Positions 35,081 to 41,221 of a DNA stretch of 41,221 nt are shown in pieces (the first letter of the stretch is position 1; every line of letters begins with the position of its first letter). The stretch is taken from the NCBI GenBank assembly GCA_934358955.1, contig CAKRLC010000010.1, forward strand, positions 1 through 41,221, given 5' to 3'. The notes below the pieces were generated by a model. It was not told where the DNA came from. It ran no database searches and worked only from the letters and a program-made list of their open reading frames with translations. Source of the DNA: an uncultured Roseburia sp. GTDB lineage: Bacteria; Bacillota; Clostridia; Lachnospirales; Lachnospiraceae. Both the position numbers and the translations under genes were made by a program.

Positions 35081-35845
35081 ATGAAAATTATTACATGTTG
35101 TAAAGTAGTACCGGATGAAGAACAGATCAAAGTTCTTCCTAACAGAGAGCTGGCTCTTGATGATGTACCAGCAAAGATCAGTCAGTATGACTTAAACGCC
35201 CTTGAAGCAGCAAAGAAGCTTTCTGCAGAGACAAAGGGTTCCGTTACCGCATTAAGCGTTGGTTCTTCCAAAGCTCTTGATGCAACAAAGATCCGTAAAG
35301 ATATCCTTTCCCGTGGAGCAAATGACTTAAAACTTGTGATCAGCGACGATCACAGCTTCTCTGATTCTTTTGAAACAGCAAAAGCTCTTGCAGCAGCAAT
35401 CCGTGAGCAGGAAGAAGTTGACCTTGTTCTCTGTGGAACCGGTTCTTCCGATCTCTACAACCAGGTAACAGGTATCCAGCTTGGTGCATTACTTGACTGG
35501 CCAACTTTAAATAACGTAACTTCCATCCAGCCAAACGGTGATACTATTCTCGTTGAGCGTACTCTTGAGAACAGCACTGAAGTTTTCGAAGTAGCACTTC
35601 CAGCAGTTCTTTCCGTTTCATCCGAGATCAACGTTCCGACTGTTCCAGCTATGCGTGATATCATGCAGGCAGGTAAAAAACCAGTTGCAGTTCTTACTAC
35701 AGATCTTGCAGATTTAAACGCTTCTGCATCTACTCTTGAGCAGCTTGCTCCAGAACAGCAGGAGAGACGTCAGGAAATTATCGAGGGAGACAACGAAGAA
35801 GCAGTAGACGCTTTAGTTGCTTTCCTTAAGAAAGAAGCTTTATAG
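35081..35845 (+). CDS. fixA: FixA-like electron transfer flavoprotein beta subunit
   Basis: The 254-residue protein resembles E. coli FixA closely in outline: KIITCCKVVPDEEQIKV, AKISQYDLNALEAA, RKDILSRGANDL, LCGTGSSDLYNQVTG, PAVLSVSSEINVPTVPAM, and the IIEGDNEEAV end. In E. coli FixAB passes electrons to CaiA. The diagnostic GDTAQVGP loop of the bifurcating EtfB at 28805 is here SSDLYNQVTG. AGGAGCAGGTGAGCAA precedes the ATG. fixB follows after 21 bp. Confidence 0.9.
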   Translation: MKIITCCKVVPDEEQIKVLPNRELALDDVPAKISQYDLNALEAAKKLSAETKGSVTALSVGSSKALDATKIRKDILSRGANDLKLVISDDHSFSDSFETAKALAAAIREQEEVDLVLCGTGSSDLYNQVTGIQLGALLDWPTLNNVTSIQPNGDTILVERTLENSTEVFEVALPAVLSVSSEINVPTVPAMRDIMQAGKKPVAVLTTDLADLNASASTLEQLAPEQQERRQEIIEGDNEEAVDALVAFLKKEAL

Positions 35846-35866
35846 GCTTAAAGGAGGATTTTAGAT

Positions 35867-36775
35867 ATGCAATCTTATGTAATTAGTGAAAATAATGCTT
35901 TATTATCCGAACTCTGTGCCGGAGCAAGAAACGTTGCTTCCGATGTTACAGCTGTTGTTTTCGGTGATGGTGCAGCTGCAGCTGAATGTGGAGCAGACCA
36001 CGTTCTTACATGTCCATTAGAAGAATCCGGTTCTCCGGAAGATTTCGCAAAAGCTATCGCAGAAGAGATTTTAAAATCTGATTCTGCCTGCGTTCTTGTA
36101 GGAAACACAATTCTCGGACGTGCTCTTGCAGGAAAACTCAGTGTTTACTTAAACACAGCAGTGTTCGCAACCATCTCTTCTCTTACTTCTGAAGACGGCA
36201 AACCATGCTTCGAGCGTACGGTATTCGGTGGAACAGCTGTTAACAAACAGGTGATTGAAACAGCTTACAGCGTATTCACTGTAAACAGCGGAATCTTCGC
36301 AGCAGCTGAAGGAACCGGTGCCTGCACAGACATCGCCCCAATCGCTGGCGCTGCATCTGCAAGTTTAAAACGTGTTTCCAGAGATGAGAAACGTGAAACA
36401 GCAGTAAACCTTGTTGCTGCAAAACGTATCGTCGATGTCGGCCGTGGACTTGCTGCACAGGAAGATCTTGCTATGTGTGAGAAGCTGGCTTCTGCTATCG
36501 ATGGTGAAGTTGGATGTTCCCGTCCAATCGCAGAGAACAACAAATGGTTACCAAAATCTTCCTACATGGGAATCACAGGTGTTCAGGTTAAACCAGAGCT
36601 TATCATCTGTACTGGTGTATCCGGTCAGGTTCAGCATATCGGTGGTATCAACAAATCCAAAGTGATCGTTGCTATCAATAAAGATAAGTCCGCACCTATT
36701 TTCAAAAACTGTGACTTCGGACTTGTTGGAGATATGTACAAGATCATCCCACTTTTAACGGAAAAATTATCCTAA
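35867..36775 (+). CDS. fixB: FixB-like electron transfer flavoprotein alpha subunit
   Basis: The 302-residue protein has the FixB/EtfA FAD domain: VDVGRGLAAQEDLAMCEKLA, CSRPIAENNKWLPKSSYMGI, TGVSGQVQHIGGINKSKV, and INKDKSAPIFKNCDFGLVGD (about residues 185-290). AAAGGAGGATTTTAGAT gives a strong ribosome site. It pairs with FixA upstream and would carry electrons to the CaiA-like reductase. No fixC or fixX, the quinone and ferredoxin-side partners in E. coli, are in the window. Confidence 0.9.
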   Translation: MQSYVISENNALLSELCAGARNVASDVTAVVFGDGAAAAECGADHVLTCPLEESGSPEDFAKAIAEEILKSDSACVLVGNTILGRALAGKLSVYLNTAVFATISSLTSEDGKPCFERTVFGGTAVNKQVIETAYSVFTVNSGIFAAAEGTGACTDIAPIAGAASASLKRVSRDEKRETAVNLVAAKRIVDVGRGLAAQEDLAMCEKLASAIDGEVGCSRPIAENNKWLPKSSYMGITGVQVKPELIICTGVSGQVQHIGGINKSKVIVAINKDKSAPIFKNCDFGLVGDMYKIIPLLTEKLS

Positions 36776-36790
36776 TGAAAGGCAGAAATC

Positions 36791-38338
36791 ATGACTGATA
36801 TTGCAGGTAACCGCACTCTTTCCTCTCAATGGAATGAGACTGTACAATTTTATGGTGACCAGAATTTTCTGGAATATATTTCAGTTGATGACCAGTATAC
36901 TTGCTATACTTATTCTGAATTTCACTTCCGTGTCCTTCAGACAGCAAACTGGTTTCATTCGCTAGGAATCCGTAAAGGCGAACTGGTGGCACTTCATCTG
37001 CACAATTCACCGGAATATCTGATGTGCTGGCTTGCGCTTGCGCAGATCGGCGCTGTATCTGTTCCGCTGAATGAGCACTATCGCCTGCAGGAAAGCAAAT
37101 TCGTCCTTCAGAAATGTGATATTCATCACATTATCGTTGAGCCGTCTTCCCTTCCTATTTATCAGTCCAATAAAGAAGATTTACTACTCTCTACCATTAT
37201 TTTAGCCTGGGGAGAATGTCCGGATCCGGACATTCTCTCTCTTTCAGCAAGTAGTTCTTTTGACGGCAGCCGACTGGACGAATCCTGTGAGGTTCTTCCG
37301 GAGGATACTGCCGTCATCCTATTTACCTCTGGAACAACGCAGTACCCGAAAGGCGTGATCTATACACACTGCAATGTTGTATATGGTGGAATTATCCACA
37401 TGCAGCAGATTGGCATGTGCCCTGGAGACCGTTTTCTTTCGTGTATGCCATGTTACCATATGGATTTTCAGGAAATGGCTGCTATGTCCGTCATTGTTGC
37501 CGGCGGTACGCTGATCATGGTAGAGCATTACAGCGCACATAAATTCTGGAAACAGATCTGTGATACAAAAGCAAACTTTACAGACACCATGTCTATTATG
37601 AACCGGACGTTGATGCTGCAGCCTGTACAACCATGGGAGCAGGATCATTGTTTGAAACAGGTTTATTTTTCTATGGGATTAAGTACAGAAGAAAAAGATG
37701 AATTTGAACGCCGATTCCGTGTTCAGCTTCTGAACTCCTATGGAATGACAGAAACGATTTCCGCTGTCACCTGTTCTCCGATCTCCGGTGATAAAAACTG
37801 GCCTTCTGTAGGGCGTGCTGCTTTATCTTACGATATCAAGATTATCGGCTGTGACGGAAAGGAAGTTGCTCCGGGTAACACCGGCGAGATCTGTGTCCAC
37901 GGTATTCCGGGTCGTTCTCTTACACCAGGATATTACAATGACCCAGGTGCGACAGAATGTCTTCTGGACAAAGATGGATGGCTTCATTCCGGTGACAGAG
38001 GATATATAGACGAAGCCGGCTGGCTCTTCTTTATCGATCGTTGGGGAAATATGATCAAACGATCCGGCGAAAATATCAGCAGTCTGGAAGTAGAATGTGT
38101 CCTCACTTCCCATCCAAAAATTGCTGATGCTGCCGTAATCGGCATCCCAGATCCGATCCGCAACCAGGCAGTGAAAGCATTTATTCAGTTTGCCGATGGA
38201 GAAAGCCTGACGATTGCAGAATTAGAGCAGTATTGCAGTGACCGACTTTCCAAATTTAAGGTTCCTACTTTCTGGCAGTTTGTAGACGACTTTCCGCGAA
38301 CAGCTACCGGAAAGATTAAGAAAAAAGAGTTAAAATGA
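36791..38338 (+). CDS. CaiC-like acyl-CoA ligase
   Basis: The 515-residue AMP-forming ligase resembles E. coli CaiC (carnitine/crotonobetaine CoA ligase): LFTSGTTQYPKGVIYTHCNV (P-loop-like, about residue 178), LLNSYGMTETISAV (about 318), DGWLHSGDRGYIDEAGWLFF, NMIKRSGENISSLEVE, and the A10 lysine in RTATGKIKKKELK. It activates a carboxylic acid to its CoA ester with ATP. Together with the CoA-transferases it gives two ways to load CoA: priming by ligase, then cycling by transferase. It overlaps nothing and follows fixB by 15 bp. Confidence 0.87.
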   Translation: MTDIAGNRTLSSQWNETVQFYGDQNFLEYISVDDQYTCYTYSEFHFRVLQTANWFHSLGIRKGELVALHLHNSPEYLMCWLALAQIGAVSVPLNEHYRLQESKFVLQKCDIHHIIVEPSSLPIYQSNKEDLLLSTIILAWGECPDPDILSLSASSSFDGSRLDESCEVLPEDTAVILFTSGTTQYPKGVIYTHCNVVYGGIIHMQQIGMCPGDRFLSCMPCYHMDFQEMAAMSVIVAGGTLIMVEHYSAHKFWKQICDTKANFTDTMSIMNRTLMLQPVQPWEQDHCLKQVYFSMGLSTEEKDEFERRFRVQLLNSYGMTETISAVTCSPISGDKNWPSVGRAALSYDIKIIGCDGKEVAPGNTGEICVHGIPGRSLTPGYYNDPGATECLLDKDGWLHSGDRGYIDEAGWLFFIDRWGNMIKRSGENISSLEVECVLTSHPKIADAAVIGIPDPIRNQAVKAFIQFADGESLTIAELEQYCSDRLSKFKVPTFWQFVDDFPRTATGKIKKKELK

Positions 38339-38368
38339 TGTATACACAAACGTAAGGAGGCCTATTAG

Positions 38369-39577
38369 ATGAAGTATGACTTTACAAGTATTTTAAACCG
38401 CGACGGCATGGATGCAATTGCAGTAAATCCGCCTATGAATGCCAGCTGGATCTCATTTGCACCAATCAAAGAAGGCTTTGATCTGATCCCGATGTGGGTA
38501 GCAGATATGAACTTCCCAACAGTACCAACGATACAGGACGCCGTTATCGAGCGCGCGAAGCACCCTGCTTTCGGATATTTCCGCCCACGTCCTGAATATT
38601 TTGAATCCATTATCAACTGGCATAAGTTAAGAAACGGTGTAACCGGGTTATCCGAGGAGCATATCGGATATGAAAACGGTGTTCTCGGCGGCGTGATCAG
38701 CGCATTAAGTGTTTTATGCTCGAAGGGTGATTCTGTTTTACTTCATTCTCCTACATACATTGGTTTTACAGCCAGTCTGACAAACAACGGCTACAATATA
38801 GTCCTGAGCCCACTTGTACGCGATGAAAATGGAGTTTGGCGTATGGACTACGAAGACATGGAACGTAAGATCAAAGAAAAGCATATCCATGCTGCTGTTT
38901 TCTGTACCCCGCATAACCCAACCGGTCGTGTATGGGAACGTTGGGAAATAGAAAAAGCAATGGAGCTCTTCCAAAAATATGATGTATTTGTTATTTCCGA
39001 TGAAATCTGGTCTGATCTTATCTTAGATGGCCATAAGCATATTCCAACACAGTCTGTGTCCGAAGATGCTAAAAACCGTACCGTTGCATTATATGCACCA
39101 TCTAAGACATTCAACCTTGCAGGTCTGATCGGTTCTTATCATATTATTTATAATTCATGGCTGAAGGATCGCATCGACAAAGAATCTTCCCTCTGCCATT
39201 ACAATGACATGAATGTCTTATCCATGCATGCACTGATCGGTGCTTATAAGCCGGAAGGTCATGAATGGGTAGACGAATTATGCGAAGTATTAACAGAAAA
39301 TGTCAATATCGCATATGACTTCTTCAGCAACATTGATGGTATTGATACAGCAAAACCAGAAGGTACTTATATGCTTTTCCTTGACTGTAAAGGCTGGTGC
39401 ACTGCACACAATCAGACATTAGAAGACCTTTACAAAAAAGGACAATCTGTCGGTGTCTACTGGCAGGACGGACGGCCATTCCATAATGAGTATGGCATCC
39501 GTGTCAACCTTGCTCTTCCAACAAGCCGTGTTGAAGAAGCATTAAATCGACTCAGAAACTATGTTTTCTGTGACTAA
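38369..39577 (+). CDS. PatB/MalY-like PLP enzyme in cai/fix-like operon
   Basis: The 402-residue fold-type I PLP enzyme has PMWVADMNFPTVPTIQDAV, FCTPHNPTGRVWERWEIEKA, FVISDEIWSDLILDGHKHIP and the PLP lysine in APSKTFNLAGLIGS (about residue 240). The family cleaves C-S bonds or transaminates. It has AAGGAGG before the ATG and lies 31 bp after the CoA ligase, ahead of a terminator. It has no counterpart in known cai operons, so it suggests that the substrate is, or comes from, an amino acid or a thioether/thiol conjugate. It shares only the family frame with the lyase at 16792. Confidence 0.82.
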   Translation: MKYDFTSILNRDGMDAIAVNPPMNASWISFAPIKEGFDLIPMWVADMNFPTVPTIQDAVIERAKHPAFGYFRPRPEYFESIINWHKLRNGVTGLSEEHIGYENGVLGGVISALSVLCSKGDSVLLHSPTYIGFTASLTNNGYNIVLSPLVRDENGVWRMDYEDMERKIKEKHIHAAVFCTPHNPTGRVWERWEIEKAMELFQKYDVFVISDEIWSDLILDGHKHIPTQSVSEDAKNRTVALYAPSKTFNLAGLIGSYHIIYNSWLKDRIDKESSLCHYNDMNVLSMHALIGAYKPEGHEWVDELCEVLTENVNIAYDFFSNIDGIDTAKPEGTYMLFLDCKGWCTAHNQTLEDLYKKGQSVGVYWQDGRPFHNEYGIRVNLALPTSRVEEALNRLRNYVFCD

Positions 39578-39620
39578 AGCTTTTTCCTATATACTATATA
39601 TTTACCATATTCTTTCGCTG

Positions 39621-39653
39621 CAGCCGGGTTTCCTACCCGGCTGTAAATTTTTG
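39621..39653 (+). terminator. Terminator of the plus arm
   Basis: CAGCCGGGT (39621-39629) and ACCCGGCTG (39635-39643) form a perfect G/C-rich stem with a 5-nt loop, followed by TAAATTTTTG. It lies 45 bp after the PatB-like stop codon. Confidence 0.88.
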
Positions 39654-39673
39654 TCTATATAGAGAGAAATATA

Positions 39674-39907
39674 GATCAGATGTCAAAAGGTCTGTATTTA
39701 AGTTTATGCCAGCAAATTGCACAAAAGAAATATTACAAGTTTCATTGTGCAAACATTCCGATAAGCCTCTGAAAGCGTGAATCGTGTTCAGCAAAGGCTT
39801 CCACGATTCATGAGTCTTATCTCCATTGCACAAGGAGAAACTTTCCATATTTCTTTTGTGCAATTTGCCAATAAAGGTTATGGAGCAGACCTTTTGACAC
39901 CCGAATC
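39674..39907 (-). mobile_element. MITE-like palindromic repeat, copy 7
   Basis: Full-length copy of about 234 bp in the orientation of copy 5. The left terminal repeat is altered (GATCAGATGTCAAAAGGTCTG), the right is intact. Central hairpin GAATCGTG/CACGATTC is perfectly paired. No clear target duplication remains. It lies between the convergent PatB-like and esterase genes, again between two terminators. Confidence 0.9.
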
Positions 39908-39922
39908 CTATTACATAAAGAA

Positions 39923-39956
39923 AAGAGCCGCTGTATAAATACAGCGACCCCCTCTT
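39923..39956 (-). terminator. Terminator of the esterase gene
   Basis: CGCTGTAT and ATACAGCG form the core stem, extended by AAGAG/CTCTT; on the minus strand CTCTTTTCTTT follows. It lies about 30 bp after the esterase stop codon. Confidence 0.75.
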
Positions 39957-39984
39957 GGAATGAATATCGATTTATGTATGTAGA

Positions 39985-40992
39985 TTAATTTCTTGGATCT
40001 AAACCGCAGTTATGAGCGAAGAAATGTGCTCCTCTGCGTATTGCATCTTCTGCGTCATCCATAACTTTGCTGTAGTGGATGAATGCGTGAAGCGCACCTT
40101 TGTACTCATGGTATTCAGCCTGGATTCCGTTATTTGTAAGAATCTCGTAAAGTAACTTACTGTCATCTCTCAGTGGATCAAGTTCTGCTGAAACGATGAA
40201 GCAAGGTGGAACATCATGTGTAAGATCATTAACAAAAATATCAAAGTATGGGCAGTCTACAGGTTCTACGCCTTCGCCAAGATAAATTCCCCAGTAGAAT
40301 GCAAGGTCTTCCTCGCTCATTCCATCCCAGCTTCCACCGTGAAGGCTGCCGCTGACACTGGCATTTAATCCATAAGATCCGTAGAATAAAATGTTACCTT
40401 TAATTCTGGATACATCAAATCCGTCATCTCGTAAGTGCATTGTAACACCCATAGAAAGGTTTGCTCCGCCGGAATCTCCTGCGAATCCAAATTTTTCCGG
40501 ATCAATGCCGTACTCTTCTGCATGCTCTAACACATATTTGCAAGCTGCAGTACACTCCTCAATCGCACGAGGATAAACGACTTCTGGTGATAAAGTATAT
40601 TCAATACCTACTACAACACATCCGGAGTAAGCTGCGAGCTTTCTCTGTACCAGACCATGTGTGTCGTTATCACCTAATACAAATCCGCCACCATGCATAA
40701 AGAAAATAACCGGAAGCTTCTCAGCTTTTACTGGGCGAAGTAAACGTGCCGAAACTTTATCCTCACCAAAAGGAATCTCGAAATTGATCGTCTCTGCCAT
40801 CTCTGGGCCGCCGCTGTTCCACATCTTTCTCTCTTCGCGGTATGCTGCACGCATCTCCTCGTAAGTTCCTGCCTGAGTATCGAATGCTGCTGCATATTCT
40901 GCCTGCATCTCAAGTACTCTTGCCTGCTGCCAGTTTACTGCTGGTGTAGCCGGTCTGTTTTTTGGATTGATTGTTACCTTAAATTCCCCCAT
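39985..40992 (-). CDS. Alpha/beta hydrolase, hormone-sensitive-lipase family esterase
   Basis: The 335-residue enzyme has the HSL-family oxyanion motif FFMHGGGFVLGDNDTH (about residue 100), the nucleophile elbow GFAGDSGGANLS (Ser about 170), the acid residue in SAELDPLRDDS (about 270) and His in YKGALHAFIHYS (about 305). No signal peptide is visible, so it acts in the cytoplasm. It is the first gene beyond the plus arm of the cai/fix-like locus, convergent with it, and might supply the acid from an ester; position is the only support for that link. GGAAGTTACACG precedes the ATG. Confidence 0.88.
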   Translation of the reverse strand: MGEFKVTINPKNRPATPAVNWQQARVLEMQAEYAAAFDTQAGTYEEMRAAYREERKMWNSGGPEMAETINFEIPFGEDKVSARLLRPVKAEKLPVIFFMHGGGFVLGDNDTHGLVQRKLAAYSGCVVVGIEYTLSPEVVYPRAIEECTAACKYVLEHAEEYGIDPEKFGFAGDSGGANLSMGVTMHLRDDGFDVSRIKGNILFYGSYGLNASVSGSLHGGSWDGMSEEDLAFYWGIYLGEGVEPVDCPYFDIFVNDLTHDVPPCFIVSAELDPLRDDSKLLYEILTNNGIQAEYHEYKGALHAFIHYSKVMDDAEDAIRRGAHFFAHNCGLDPRN

Positions 40993-41221
40993 CGTGTAAC
41001 TTCCTTTCTCTTTATATTAAATTTTTTGCATACTTTTTAGCTGCACACTTTTTTTGACAAATATGATACATATTCTCCAAATATACCATCTGTATTTGTA
41101 TCTTTTGTACATCTCTTATATGCTTATTATAAGCTCATTATGTTCAGTTGTCAAACAAATATTAGCGCTTTTTCGTACTTTTTTGTATATTTTTTTCGTT
41201 TTTTTGTTTATATTTTGTTTT
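40993..41221. other. Esterase upstream region
   Basis: AT-rich leader and promoter region of the esterase. Beyond the promoter at 41126-41154 I see only T-rich sequence running to the window edge, with no open gene. Confidence 0.5.
41126..41154 (-). promoter_or_regulatory. Consensus promoter of the esterase gene
   Basis: On the minus strand TTGACA (41149-41154) and TATAAT (41126-41131) are perfect hexamers spaced 17 bp, giving an untranslated leader of about 125 nt. A long leader behind a perfect core promoter suggests control by a repressor or in the leader. Confidence 0.85.

Noticed and set aside
23519..39577. Bile acid 7-dehydroxylation (bai) operon
   Set aside because: CaiB-type transferase, ligase and MFS genes overlap in type, but BaiCD/BaiH flavin oxidoreductases, BaiE dehydratase and BaiA dehydrogenase are absent, and the ligase and reductase resemble CaiC and CaiA.
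23519..39577. Plain butyrate cluster or Stickland 2-hydroxyacyl-CoA pathway
   Set aside because: There is no thiolase, 3-hydroxybutyryl-CoA dehydrogenase or HadBC-type dehydratase; gene order etfB-etfA-bcd also differs from the butyrate cluster.

Overview
The window looks like chromosomal DNA of a low-to-mid GC, spore-forming anaerobic Firmicute, most likely a gut Lachnospiraceae-type Clostridium relative. The grounds are strong AGGAGG-like ribosome sites, TTGACA/TATAAT promoters, a FabT/FabK-type fatty acid operon, SpoVT, an electron-bifurcating type Etf/acyl-CoA dehydrogenase set, and flavodoxin-ferredoxin and AzlCD genes of clostridial type. Species cannot be named from the sequence alone. 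I saw no rRNA, tRNA, CRISPR or phage genes.

Layout. 220-1578 is gdhA (minus strand) with a clear terminator. 1925-9970 is a complete type II fatty acid operon on the minus strand, read acpP-fabK-fabD-fabG-fabF-fabZ-accDA(fused)-fabH-marR(fabT-like). It is driven by a consensus promoter flanked and overlapped by three FabT-like operators. 10410-20734 is a housekeeping stretch: EFR1 flavodoxin-ferredoxin, RsmJ, ROK glucokinase, SpoVT, CbiL, a DUF3887-like lipoprotein-sized protein, CysK, a PatB/MalY C-S lyase, a rhodanese-TtcA fusion, GNAT and Nudix. 21335-23058 is azlC-azlD plus a MarR regulator.

23519-39577 is the most unusual part: a large divergent locus related to the carnitine cai/fix genes of enterobacteria but built differently. 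The minus arm (34705 down to 23519) reads two class III (CaiB-type) CoA-transferases, an MBL hydrolase, a CaiD-like hydratase, a CaiA-like reductase, EtfB-EtfA of bifurcating type, a Bcd-like dehydrogenase, a 40-residue membrane peptide not found by long-ORF calling, an SSS symporter and an MFS transporter. The plus arm (35081-39577) reads FixA, FixB, a CaiC-like CoA ligase and a second PatB-like PLP enzyme. A minus-strand HSL-family esterase (39985-40992) with a perfect consensus promoter lies beyond. CaiT, CaiE, FixC and FixX homologues are absent. Together the genes fit uptake of a small carboxylic acid, CoA activation, dehydration and reduction linked to two separate Etf pairs, i.e. a possible anaerobic electron-accepting or disproportionating pathway for an unidentified carnitine-like or other hydroxy/unsaturated acid.

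Throughout the window runs a family of about 235-bp palindromic, non-coding MITE-like repeats (seven clear copies: one cut by the window edge, one an internal deletion of 104 bp; plus one probable eroded end). They have 23-bp terminal inverted repeats, 7-bp target duplications in several copies, and paired (compensatory) changes in their stems. They sit almost exclusively just after gene ends or in leaders.
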